A stretch of 64,000 nt of DNA from JAGOEY01 sp017997515. GTDB lineage: Bacteria > Pseudomonadota > Gammaproteobacteria > Burkholderiales > Burkholderiaceae_C. The position numbers and the translations under genes are program-made. The notes below the pieces were generated by a model. The model was not told the origin of the DNA, did not search any database, and was given only the letters and a program-made list of their open reading frames with translations. The DNA lies in the NCBI GenBank assembly GCA_026314275.1, contig CP111109.1:124001-188000 (forward strand). Direction: 5' to 3'. Positions 42,094-50,987 of this stretch are shown here, one piece after another. Each line of letters starts with the position of its first letter. Position 1 is the first letter of the stretch.

Positions 42094-44179
42094 ACGCCAC
42101 CTCCACAACATCCGCATCCGCCCCCACCGGCGCCCTGCCAGGGCTGCGGCAGAAGCTTGGCGCGTTGCCGCGCGACAGCCGCGACACCCTTTTCCTGCTG
42201 GCGGTTGTCGGCTGGATCTTGCTGCCGCAGGTGAATGCCCTGCCCGTGTGGGCCAGTGTGCTGGCCTACGGCGTGCTGCTGTGGCGCGGCTGGCTGGCCT
42301 GGCACGCCCGGCCACTGCCCGGGCGCTGGTGGCTGCTGGCCGCACTGGCCGTGGCCGTGGCGGGCACGCTGTTCACCCACAAAACCATCCTGGGGCACGA
42401 CGCCGGGCTGACCCTTGTCACCATGCTGCTGGCGCTGAAGACGCTGGAGCTGCGCGCACGGCGCGACGCGTTTGTCGTGTTCTTCCTCGGCTTTTTTGCG
42501 ATGCTGGGCAACTTCTTTTTCTCGCAGTCGCTGCTGACTGCCGGGGCCATGGTCATAGGCCTGCTGGGCCTGCTGACAGCACTGGTCAACGCCCACATGC
42601 CGGTGGGCAAACCGCCGCTGTCAGAGTCCGCTCGCATGGCAGGCAAGATGGTGCTGCTGGGGGCCCCGATCATGGCGGCGCTGTTTGTGTTGTTTCCGCG
42701 TATGGGCCCGCTGTGGGGCGCACCAAACGACACCAGCACCGGGCGCAGTGGCCTGTCGCCCACCATGCAGATCGGCAACATCGCCAAGCTGGCACTGGAC
42801 GACAGCATTGCGCTGCGGGTGCGCTTTGACCTGCCGGGCGGGGGGCTCCACCCTCGTGGCAGCTGTACTTCCGCGGGCCGGTGCTGGGCAGTTTTGACGG
42901 CCGCGAATGGCGCTCCCTCTCGGCCCCGCCAGACGGCATGCAGCGTGTGCAACCGCCAGCCGACCTGGTGGTCAGCGGCCCGGGCATCCGCTACGAAGTC
43001 ACCATGGAGCCCAACCAGTACCCCTGGGTGCTGGCCATGGACGCGGCCCAGGAGGCACCCGACTTGCCCAGTCGGCGCGTGCGTATGGCCCCCGACCTGC
43101 AGTGGTTCACCAACCGCCCCATCAGTGAGCTGGTGCGTTACCAGGCCACCAGTTACGCCGACTTCCGCCACGGGCCGCTGCAGATGACGCCGCAGTTGCG
43201 CGTGTTTACCGAGCTGCCTGCGGGCTACAACCCGCGCACCCTGCAGCTCGCCGCCGACATGCGGCGTGACCCGGCGCTGGCACAGGCCGACACGGCCACA
43301 CTGGTCGACGCGGCGATGGAGAAACTGCGCACCGGCGGCTTCAGCTACACACTGGAGCCCGGTGTGTATGGGCAGCACGCGGCAGACGAATTCTGGTTTG
43401 ACAGGAAGGAAGGCTTTTGTGAACACATCGCCTCGTCCTTCGTGGTGCTGATGCGGGCGCTGGACATTCCGTCGCGCATCGTCACCGGCTACCAGGGCGG
43501 TGACCTCAACAGTGTGGACGGCTTCTGGACCCTGCGCCAAAGCGACGCCCATGCCTGGGCCGAGGTCTGGCAGGCAGGCAAAGGCTGGGTGCGGGTGGAC
43601 CCGACCGCTGCCGTGGCACCGGGCCGTATCGGCGTCGCGGGCCGCCTGCAGGCCCCGCGTGGTGTCGTGGGCAACGCGTTCGCCACCATGGTCAGCCCCA
43701 CCGTGCTGGCAAGCATCCGGGCGGGCTGGGAGGCCCTGAACAACGGCTGGAACCAGTGGGTGCTGAACTACGCCCAGACCAGCCAGATCAACCTGCTCAA
43801 AAAAATCGGCTTCACCGCCCCCAGCTGGGAGGATTTGCTGCGCGTGCTGGCCGGGCTGGTGGCCGGGGTGGCCCTGGTGGCGGTGGTGTGGGCCCGCTGG
43901 GAGCGCAGCCGGCGCGACCCGTGGCTGCAGCTGCTCGACCAGGCGCGCCAGCGGTTGCAGGCGGCGGGTTTGCCGCTGGGGCCTGCCGTGCCTGCACGCA
44001 GCATGGCGCAGCAGGCGCGGCAGCATTTTGGAGACGCTGCAGCCCCCGCCAGCCACTGGCTTTTGCAACTGGAAATGCTGCGGTACGCGCCGGGCGGTGA
44101 AAATAGCGCCCACACATCCCGCACGCTGGCCACCCTGCGGCGGGAGTTTCACCAACTCTCCTGGCCCCCTGCCATCTGA
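42087..44179 (+). pseudogene. Transglutaminase-like membrane protein, TgpA/DUF3488 type (frameshifted)
   Basis: With one added base it would be a 697-residue protein: an N-terminal block of membrane helices (about residues 40-205), then a periplasmic transglutaminase domain with EGFCEHIASSFVVLMRALDIPSRIVTGYQGG (catalytic Cys), SDAHAWAEVWQAGKGWVRVDPT (His and Asp), and a C-terminal helix with cytosolic tail. The 5' frame reads to RFDLPGGG and the 3' frame from PPSWQLYFRGPVLGSFDGREW; adding a G to the six-G run at 42840-42845 joins them. Third member of the moxR-DUF58 operon. Confidence 0.9.
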
Positions 44180-44181
44180 CG

Positions 44182-45297
44182 ATGCCCCATACCCACCCTG
44201 CGCCTTCCCGGATCGCCCTGCGAATTGCTACTATTTTGATAGCTGGATGCGCACTATCTGCCTGCGCAAATGCCCAAAACACTTCTAAAAAACAGCCTGC
44301 CAGCAAAACCCAGCGCGCCACCCCCGAGTCGCAGGCCGTGGCCCGATACGCCAGCCGCCCAGAGGCCATGGCCTTCGCCGACGACATGGCAGCGCGCCGG
44401 GGCATGGACCCGGAATGGACACGCACCACCATCGGCCAGGCGCGCCAGCTGCCCACCGTCACCCGGCTCATGACACCCGCCGGCCCGGGTGCACCCAAAA
44501 ACTGGGCCGTGTACCGCAGCCGTTTTATCGACCCGGTGCGTATCCGCGCCGGTGTGCGCTTCTGGCAGGACAACCGCGCCGCGCTGGAACGGGCCGAAAA
44601 AGAGTTTGGTGTGCCAGCGGAAATCATCGTCGGCATCATTGGTGTGGAGACCATCTACGGCCAGCAAATGGGCAACTTCCGCGTGGCTGACGCCCTGGCC
44701 ACACTCGCGTTTGACTTCCCCGCCAGCCACCCGCGCGCCGCCGAGCGCAGCGCCTACTTCCGGGGCGAGCTGGAGCAATTCCTCGCGTTACACGAACGTG
44801 CGGGCACCGATCCGTTTGCCGCGCGCGGCAGTTACGCCGGGGCCATGGGCCTGCCGCAGTTCATGCCGTCCAGCTGGCAGCGGTATGCCGTGGACTTTGA
44901 CGGCGACGGCCGGGTGGACCTGTTCACCAGTGCCACCGACGCCATTGGTTCGGTCGCCAATTACTTCAAGGGGTATGGCTGGACACCGGGCATGCCGTCG
45001 TATTACCCGGTCAGCTTCGACGCGCAAAAGCTCGACATGGACGCACTGATGGCACCCGACATCCTGCCCACGTTCAGTGTCGCCAGCTTTACCGCCAAGG
45101 GGGCCGTGCTGGAAGGCGACGCCCTGCAGCACAAAGGCCCGCTGGCTCTGGTGGAGCTGCAAAACGGCGGCAACACGCCCAGCTACGTGGCAGGCACCGA
45201 AAACTTCTACACCATCACCCGCTACAACTGGTCGAGTTACTACGCCATGGCCGTGCTGGAGCTGGGGCGCGAAGTGGCGGCAGCGATGGTTAAATAA
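44182..45297 (+). CDS. mltB: Lytic murein transglycosylase B
   Basis: 371 residues. A lipoprotein-type signal peptide is present with two possible lipobox cysteines, Cys23 (IAGC) and Cys28 (LSAC). The catalytic Glu is in VGIIGVETIYGQQMG, and the SLT/MltB motif SYAGAMGLPQFMPSSW follows. It cleaves glycan strands, forming 1,6-anhydro ends. It begins 2 nt after the transglutaminase stop. Residues 16-24 are encoded by a TAGC-type repeat. Confidence 0.94.
   Translation: MPHTHPAPSRIALRIATILIAGCALSACANAQNTSKKQPASKTQRATPESQAVARYASRPEAMAFADDMAARRGMDPEWTRTTIGQARQLPTVTRLMTPAGPGAPKNWAVYRSRFIDPVRIRAGVRFWQDNRAALERAEKEFGVPAEIIVGIIGVETIYGQQMGNFRVADALATLAFDFPASHPRAAERSAYFRGELEQFLALHERAGTDPFAARGSYAGAMGLPQFMPSSWQRYAVDFDGDGRVDLFTSATDAIGSVANYFKGYGWTPGMPSYYPVSFDAQKLDMDALMAPDILPTFSVASFTAKGAVLEGDALQHKGPLALVELQNGGNTPSYVAGTENFYTITRYNWSSYYAMAVLELGREVAAAMVK
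44227..44253 (+). repeat. TAGC-type repeat inside the mltB signal peptide
   Basis: GCTACTATTTTGATAGC plus TGGATGCGCA matches the left half of the 22363 element. In frame it encodes ATILIAGCA, including Cys23, a candidate lipid-modified cysteine. Confidence 0.65.
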
Positions 45298-45325
45298 GGC
45301 AAACAAACCCGGTCGTCAACTGCTT

Positions 45326-45739
45326 TCAGCTGAAATTCACCGGCTGGCCTTGCCGGTCGAACGGGATGTAGGCACCGTAGGCGCCGCCCTTGATGGCCTC
45401 CACCATGCGCTGCAGCGGGGCGTCGGCGTCGCTGCTGGTGGGCACACGGTCCAGCGTGCCCGACAGCGCGGCGGCAAACACCAGCCCCCAGTCCTGATCG
45501 GGCAGAACAAACTGGGCCGCCTCCTGCACCAGTGCCTCGAACGAGACCAGCTCGTCGGGCAGTTTGTCCACACACATCAGCGGTGTCAGCGTGCCGCCCT
45601 GCCCTGCGGCAAAACGGGTGCGCTGGGCCGGTGTGGCGTCGTCGGGTAGCGCCACGTTGGCAAACACAAACAGCAGGCGCTGCGGCTCCTTCTGGGCCCG
45701 TGCGGCCTGCAGCAGATCGTCAAAACTGGTGATGTCCAT
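45326..45739 (-). CDS. Small conserved protein, 137 residues, function unknown
   Basis: Starts MDITSFDDLLQAARAQKEPQRLLFVFANVALPDD and ends with GAYIPFDRQGQPVNFS. I recall similar betaproteobacterial proteins carrying a doubtful ribonucleotide reductase label; no reductase motif is visible here, so I do not use that name. The ATG shares one base with the stop of the upstream nitroreductase gene (TGATG), so the two are translationally coupled. Confidence 0.78.
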   Translation of the reverse strand: MDITSFDDLLQAARAQKEPQRLLFVFANVALPDDATPAQRTRFAAGQGGTLTPLMCVDKLPDELVSFEALVQEAAQFVLPDQDWGLVFAAALSGTLDRVPTSSDADAPLQRMVEAIKGGAYGAYIPFDRQGQPVNFS

Positions 45740-46398
45740 CAAGTGCTTTCTTTCGGTGGGGTTGTTGATTCAAAACCGGGCACCACACGGCCTGGAGCCT
45801 GCAGAGTGCCCACATAGTCACCCGGCACGGGGCGGGGCCGGCCGGGTTTGCGCGACACCACGTTGCCGATGCTGGCAAAACACAAGGCGTGTTCCCCCTC
45901 TTCCAGGCCAAACAGCGCACGAAGGCCCTGTGCCTTGAGCGCCTTGCCACTCGTCAGCGCCGAACCGTACCCGAACGCGGTGGCCATCAGCAGCATGTTC
46001 TGCACGGCGCAGCCGGTGGAGACCAGGCGTTCGTACAGGTCAACCTCCGGGTCACCACGCCGTGTGTCCACCACGACCAGCAGCAGCACCGGGGCGCGGA
46101 ACGCCTTGTCACGCGCCTGGGCCAGTTGCTCGGCACTGGCCTGTGTATCACGCGCCTGCAGCGCCTGCCCAAACACATCGGCCAACCAGGGCCGCGCAGC
46201 GTCCGGCACCTGCACAAACCGCCAGGGCAGCAACTGCCCATGGTCGGGTGCGCTGGCCGCGGCCTCCAGAATCTGGCGCAGGTGTGTGGCACTGGGGCCG
46301 GGGCCGCCCAGGCGTTTGGGCAGCACCGTGCGCCGCGCCTCCATCAGCGCGGCAGCCGCCGCAGCCGGGCTGTCACCTGGCAAGGGAAGGTTTGCCAT
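45739..46398 (-). CDS. Nitroreductase family protein
   Basis: 219 residues from the ATG at 46398. The FMN-binding features include RRTVLPKRLGGPGPS, ASAPDHGQLLPWRFVQV and ATAFGYGSALTSGKAL. Family members reduce nitro compounds, quinones or flavins using NAD(P)H. The gene starts 7 nt after the carbonic anhydrase stop, at the tail of the nar cluster, and ends overlapping the next small gene. Confidence 0.88.
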   Translation of the reverse strand: MANLPLPGDSPAAAAAALMEARRTVLPKRLGGPGPSATHLRQILEAAASAPDHGQLLPWRFVQVPDAARPWLADVFGQALQARDTQASAEQLAQARDKAFRAPVLLLVVVDTRRGDPEVDLYERLVSTGCAVQNMLLMATAFGYGSALTSGKALKAQGLRALFGLEEGEHALCFASIGNVVSRKPGRPRPVPGDYVGTLQAPGRVVPGFESTTPPKEST

Positions 46399-46405
46399 GG
46401 GGGTA

Positions 46406-47083
46406 TCAATCGAGCGCGATGATTTGGCCATCGTGCTCCACGTAGGGGTGGTAGGGGCCGGTTCCGCTGTGCAGGGAACACGAGGCGGCCACGAAGCCGC
46501 CGTGTTTGACGTCGAACACATGCACCTCGCCGTCTTCGATCACGTAGTGCCAACCGTGCAGGCTGATCTTCCCGTCCTGCACGCGGCTGCGCACCATGGG
46601 GTAGTCCATGAGTCGCTCGAGTTGCAGCACCACCGCACGTTGCTCGGTGCGGCGCAGCGCCTCGGGGGATGCCTGGACGGGCAACACGGCCTCACGCCCC
46701 AGGTCGAGCCAGCGCTGCAGGTTGTGGGCCTCGGGGGAAACTTCACCGTACATCGCCTTGATGGCCCCGCAGTGGCTGTGGCCACACACGATGATGCAGC
46801 TGACCTGCAGGTTGAGCACGGCAAATTCGATGGCCGCCGCAGTGCCATGGTGGCCCTGTGAGCCGTCGTACGGTGGCACAAACGCGCCCACATTCCGCAC
46901 CAGAAACAGCTCACCCGGCCCGGTACCCGTGAGCAGGTGGGGGACGATACGCGAGTCCGAACAGCCGATGAACAAAGTGGTCGGGTGCTGCCCGTCGTCC
47001 ACCAGGCTCTGAAACTGCAGGCGGTACTGCGGGAAAGCGTCGTCGTGGAAGCGGCGCAGGCGCTTCAGCAGTTCATCGGACAT
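46406..47083 (-). CDS. can: Beta-class carbonic anhydrase
   Basis: 225 residues. Zinc ligands appear in IGCSDSRIVPHLL and IVCGHSHCGAIKAMYG. It interconverts CO2 and bicarbonate in the cytoplasm. It lies 15 nt after the ppiC stop and so is probably on the nar transcript, which would couple bicarbonate supply or pH handling to anaerobic growth, but this is inference. Confidence 0.95.
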   Translation of the reverse strand: MSDELLKRLRRFHDDAFPQYRLQFQSLVDDGQHPTTLFIGCSDSRIVPHLLTGTGPGELFLVRNVGAFVPPYDGSQGHHGTAAAIEFAVLNLQVSCIIVCGHSHCGAIKAMYGEVSPEAHNLQRWLDLGREAVLPVQASPEALRRTEQRAVVLQLERLMDYPMVRSRVQDGKISLHGWHYVIEDGEVHVFDVKHGGFVAASCSLHSGTGPYHPYVEHDGQIIALD

Positions 47084-47098
47084 ACAGGTGTAAAAGGC

Positions 47099-47965
47099 TT
47101 ATTGCACCAGGGGGCTGGTGGCGCTGTCCATGTCGACACCTTCCAGCACTGCCGCACCGGCCAACAGCTGCAGGTACTGGCGCAGGGCGTTCACCCAGGC
47201 CTGCTGGCGCAGCGTCTGCTCCACCGCCGGGCGCACCGCCTCAAAGGCCAGTTGCTGCCCCCCGTCACGCGCCAACACTTCGACCACATGCAGTCCAAAA
47301 CGGCTGTGCACCAGGCGTGCCAGCACGCCGATTTCGGCGGCACCAAACACTTCGCGGGCAAATTCCGGCGCGCAGTCGCCACGCTCCAGCCAGCCCAGCG
47401 CACCCCCTTGTTCACCACTGGGGCAGTTGGACCATTCACGCGCAGCAGCAGCAAAACTGGCACCACCGTCGTCGGCACACCGCAGCTGCACCAGCATGGC
47501 CTCGGCGCGCTGCCGCAGCAGTTTCACATCGACGCCAGGCGTCACTGCAAACAACACGTGGCGCAGCTGCACCCGCTCACCCTGCCGGTGCAGGGTGGTA
47601 TGGGCGTCGTAATGGCGCTGGCAGGCTTCTTCAGAAGGGTTGGGCACACGTAGCGCGCCCTCCAGCAGTTGCTCGATGGCCTGCGAGGCCGGTTCACTGG
47701 TGGCGCCGTCTGTTCCCGGCACGTCATCGGCTGCCAGCAGGTCGGCCTGCTGGGCGGCCTGGCGCAACAGCTCGGTGCAGGCCCGCTGGCGCAGTACCTC
47801 GGCGTCGATGGCCTCGCCCGCTGCATGCAGCGCCACACCGTTGACACGGGCGACGGGCTGCACCAGTGCGGCCAGGGTTTCGTAGCCCGCTTCCTGCGCA
47901 GCAGTCAGCGTGGCGCCCGATGTGCCTGCACAGCCGCAAGCACCACTTCCACATCCTTGGTCCAT
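47099..47965 (-). CDS. Peptidyl-prolyl cis-trans isomerase, PpiC/NifM-like
   Basis: 288 residues from the ATG at 47965 (AAGGAG upstream). The N-terminus GCGSGACGCAG is unusually rich in Gly and Cys. The parvulin domain spans about residues 145-245 (QLRHVLFAVTPGVD, GGALGWLERGDCAPEF, VHSRFGLHVVEV). No signal peptide, so it is cytoplasmic. Homologues often follow narI in proteobacteria and are thought to assist nitrate reductase folding. Confidence 0.9.
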   Translation of the reverse strand: MDQGCGSGACGCAGTSGATLTAAQEAGYETLAALVQPVARVNGVALHAAGEAIDAEVLRQRACTELLRQAAQQADLLAADDVPGTDGATSEPASQAIEQLLEGALRVPNPSEEACQRHYDAHTTLHRQGERVQLRHVLFAVTPGVDVKLLRQRAEAMLVQLRCADDGGASFAAAAREWSNCPSGEQGGALGWLERGDCAPEFAREVFGAAEIGVLARLVHSRFGLHVVEVLARDGGQQLAFEAVRPAVEQTLRQQAWVNALRQYLQLLAGAAVLEGVDMDSATSPLVQ

Positions 47966-47981
47966 GGTTTTCTCCTTGGTC

Positions 47982-48728
47982 TTAATGGCCGGCACTGCGT
48001 GGTGAACGCGGGTCGCTGGGTGGGTTGCCCTGGGGGACGTTCAGGCGGCGCGAACGCACCACCTGGTAGGGGCGCAGCACATAGGCCAGCGTCCCAAAAC
48101 CACTCCACACATGCACCAGGCGGGTGAACGGGAAGACCAGGAAGATGGTCATGCCCAGGAACATGTGTGCTTTGAACACCCAGCCGACTTCGGCCAAGAG
48201 TTCAACCCCACCCGCACGGAACGTGAAGATGTGCTGTGCCCAGCTGGCCAGCAGCACCATCATCGAGCCGTCCAAATGCTGGGCCGACAGGGGAATGGTG
48301 GCCAGGCCCAGCGCCAGTTGCAGCCACAGCAGCAGCAGGATAACGATGTCGCTGGTTTTCGAGGTGGCACGGATGCGCGGGTCCGACAGGCGGCGGTGCA
48401 GCAGGATCGACAGGCCGACAAAACCCATCACACCGGCAATACCCCCGGTCACCATGGCCATCAATTGTTTGGCTCCCGTGGTGATAAAAATCTCGTACAT
48501 GAAATGCGGCGTGAGCATGCCCACGGTGTGCCCAAACAACAGGAACAACACCCCCACGTGGAACAGGTTGCTACCCCAGCGCAGGCTGCCGGTGCGCAGC
48601 AGTTGGGACGAGTCACTTTTCCAGGTGTACTGGTCACGGTCGAAGCGTGCCCAGCTGCCGATAAAAAACACGGCCAGGCAGATGTAGGGGTAGATGCCAA
48701 ACAAAAAAGTATCCAGCCAGGCGGTCAT
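47982..48728 (-). CDS. narI: Respiratory nitrate reductase subunit gamma
   Basis: 248 residues, five membrane helices. It is the diheme cytochrome b that takes electrons from quinol and feeds NarH. Candidate heme His residues are in GSNLFHVGVLFLLFGHTVGML and VFKAHMFLGMTIFLVFPFTRLVHVWS. It overlaps narJ by 4 nt. Confidence 0.95.
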   Translation of the reverse strand: MTAWLDTFLFGIYPYICLAVFFIGSWARFDRDQYTWKSDSSQLLRTGSLRWGSNLFHVGVLFLLFGHTVGMLTPHFMYEIFITTGAKQLMAMVTGGIAGVMGFVGLSILLHRRLSDPRIRATSKTSDIVILLLLWLQLALGLATIPLSAQHLDGSMMVLLASWAQHIFTFRAGGVELLAEVGWVFKAHMFLGMTIFLVFPFTRLVHVWSGFGTLAYVLRPYQVVRSRRLNVPQGNPPSDPRSPRSAGH

Positions 48729-49429
48729 GACAGGGCTCCTTCCTGCGCACGGGGGGTGCGCACAAAATGCAGGGGTTGGGGTTGGCCGGGTTTGGCTTGG
48801 CCTTGCGTGCTGCAGCCGTCAAAGGCCACCGGTTCGCTCCAGCTCTCGTCCAGATCGGGCTCGGCTTCAGGCTCGGGCGGGATACTGACGGCTTGCACCT
48901 TCTGCCCCGAGACTTCGAGCACCGCAGCCACCACGCTGGCATAGGGGCTGTGGCGCACCGCGAGGGTGTTGAACAAGGCGTTCAGGATGTGCGCCATCTC
49001 GCCCAGAAATTCACGCGCCACCGCCGGTGGCTGGGTGGATGCGAACTCCAGCACCACCGGCAGGTGGTCGGGCAACTCGTCGGCCTTGAACTGCAGGCCT
49101 GCTTTTTCGTAGGTCTGCAGCAGATCGATCAGCGCCGGGCCGCGCTCACGTGAGTCGCCGTGTACATGCTCAAACAAATGCAGCGATGTTTTGTGGCCCC
49201 GGTCAAAGGTTTCCACATAACGCGCCTCGGCCTCAAACGGTGGCAGGTCGGTCAGGTGGCGGCACAGGGCGTCCATTTCGGCCAGGCGGTGGGTGCTGAG
49301 CACCCGCTCCACCTGCAGGGCATCGAGCAACTGCGGCAGCACAGCGCGCAGTTGCGCGTCGGGGTAACTCAGCAGGCACGCCAGCGCACGCAGCGTCAGG
49401 CGCAGGGAGTCAGGAGATTTGGCAAACAT
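48725..49429 (-). CDS. narJ: Nitrate reductase molybdenum cofactor assembly chaperone
   Basis: 234 residues from the ATG at 49429 (AAGGAG upstream). Conserved features are LACLLSYPDAQLRAVLPQL, the YVETFDRGHKTSLHLFEHVHGDSRERG block, and PDHLPVVLEFAST. It binds apo-NarG for cofactor insertion and membrane attachment. The acidic C-terminus is normal. Confidence 0.95.
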   Translation of the reverse strand: MFAKSPDSLRLTLRALACLLSYPDAQLRAVLPQLLDALQVERVLSTHRLAEMDALCRHLTDLPPFEAEARYVETFDRGHKTSLHLFEHVHGDSRERGPALIDLLQTYEKAGLQFKADELPDHLPVVLEFASTQPPAVAREFLGEMAHILNALFNTLAVRHSPYASVVAAVLEVSGQKVQAVSIPPEPEAEPDLDESWSEPVAFDGCSTQGQAKPGQPQPLHFVRTPRAQEGALS

Positions 49430-49440
49430 GGTGAACTCCT

Positions 49441-50964
49441 TCAAACCAGGGCCTGGATGGGAATGGTGCGGGGCTTCTTGCCACCGAACATGCTGACTTC
49501 GCTGGTGCCGTCGGAGCAGCCGTTGCCGAACGAGAAGCCACAACCGCCGCGCATGTCGAAGGTGTTTTCGGCGTACTCGCGGTGGCTGGACGGGATGACA
49601 AAACGGTCTTCGTAGTTGGCAATGGCCATCACGTGGTACATGTCCTCCACCTCGTGCACCGTCAAGCCAACCTGCTTGAGCACGTCCAGGTTCTGGTGCT
49701 GCTCCACATGGATGCCACGCTGGTAGGTGCGCATGGCCAGCATACGTTCGAGCGCACGCACCACGGGGGCGGTGTCACCGGCTGTGAGCAGGTTGGCCAG
49801 GTACTGCACAGGAATGCGCAGTTGCGACACGTCGGGAATGTCGCCATTCACACTCACCTGCCCCGCGTTGGCGGCAGCGGTGATGGGTGAAAGTGGTGGC
49901 ACGTACCAGACCATCGGCAGCGTGCGGTACTCGGGGTGCAGTGGCAGGGCCACCTTCCAGTCCACGGCCATTTTGTACACGGGGCTGTTGCGGGCAGCGT
50001 CCATCCAGGCATCGGGGATGCCGTCGATACGCGCCTGCTTGATCACCTCGGGGTCGTGCGGGTCCAGGAAGATGTCGAGCTGCGCCTGGTACAGGTCGCG
50101 GTCACGCTCCACACTCGCGGCTTCCTGGATGCGGTCTGCGTCGTACAGCAGCACACCCAGGTAACGGATGCGGCCCACGCAGGTTTCCGAACACACGGTG
50201 GGCTGGCCCGCCTCGATACGTGGGTAGCAGAAAATGCACTTCTCGGCTTTGCCCGACTGCCAGTTGTAGTAGATCTTCTTGTAGGGGCAGCCGCTCACAC
50301 ACATGCGCCAGCCACGGCACTTGTCCTGGTCGATCAGCACGATGCCGTCTTCCTCGCGTTTGTAGATCGAGCCCGAGGGGCACGATGCCACACACGCCGG
50401 GTTCAGACAGTGTTCACACAGGCGCGGCAGGTACATCATGAAGGTGTTTTCGAACTGGCCGTAGATGTCCTTTTGCACATCCTCGAAGTTCTGGTCCTTG
50501 CTGCGCTTGCCAAACTCACCCCCCAGAAGCTCTTCCCAGTTCGGCCCCCACTCAATCTTCTCCATACGTTTGCCGGTGATCAGGCTGCGTGGGCGGGCGG
50601 TGGGCGGTGCCTTCGACTCGGGCGCCGACTGCAGGTGCTCGTAGTCGAACGTGAAGGGTTCGTAGTAATCGTCGATCTGCGGCAGGTTCGGGTTGGCGAA
50701 GATGCGCATGAGCAGCTTCCACTTGCCACCCTGGCGCGGGGCGATGCTGCCGTCGGCATGGCGCGTCCAGCCGCCGTTCCACTTGTCCTGGTTTTCCCAT
50801 TCCTTGGGGTAACCAATGCCGGGTTTGGTCTCGACGTTATTGAACCAGGCGTATTCAACACCGGGGCGGCTGGTCCAGACGTTCTTGCAGGTGACGGAAC
50901 AGGTGTGACAGCCAATGCACTTGTCCAGGTTAAGCACCATGCCGATCTGTGCGCGTATTTTCAT
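49441..50964 (-). CDS. narH: Respiratory nitrate reductase subunit beta
   Basis: 507 residues. It holds three [4Fe-4S] and one [3Fe-4S] cluster: CIGCHTCSVTCKNVW near the N-terminus, CEHCLNPACVASCP, DKCRGWRMCVSGCPYKK with Trp in the [3Fe-4S] position, and KCIFCYPR plus CSETC. It lies between narG and narJ. Confidence 0.97.
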   Translation of the reverse strand: MKIRAQIGMVLNLDKCIGCHTCSVTCKNVWTSRPGVEYAWFNNVETKPGIGYPKEWENQDKWNGGWTRHADGSIAPRQGGKWKLLMRIFANPNLPQIDDYYEPFTFDYEHLQSAPESKAPPTARPRSLITGKRMEKIEWGPNWEELLGGEFGKRSKDQNFEDVQKDIYGQFENTFMMYLPRLCEHCLNPACVASCPSGSIYKREEDGIVLIDQDKCRGWRMCVSGCPYKKIYYNWQSGKAEKCIFCYPRIEAGQPTVCSETCVGRIRYLGVLLYDADRIQEAASVERDRDLYQAQLDIFLDPHDPEVIKQARIDGIPDAWMDAARNSPVYKMAVDWKVALPLHPEYRTLPMVWYVPPLSPITAAANAGQVSVNGDIPDVSQLRIPVQYLANLLTAGDTAPVVRALERMLAMRTYQRGIHVEQHQNLDVLKQVGLTVHEVEDMYHVMAIANYEDRFVIPSSHREYAENTFDMRGGCGFSFGNGCSDGTSEVSMFGGKKPRTIPIQALV

Positions 50965-50987
50965 CGTGTTTCTCCTTGTCGTCGGCT

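Noticed and set aside
42840..42845. Programmed ribosomal frameshifting in the transglutaminase gene
   Set aside because: No slippery heptamer or downstream structure of the usual type was evident, and the same G-run loss affects two unrelated genes.
45326..45739. Ribonucleotide reductase alpha subunit
   Set aside because: The protein is only 137 residues and has none of the reductase active-site cysteines or loops; the label appears to be an inherited misannotation.
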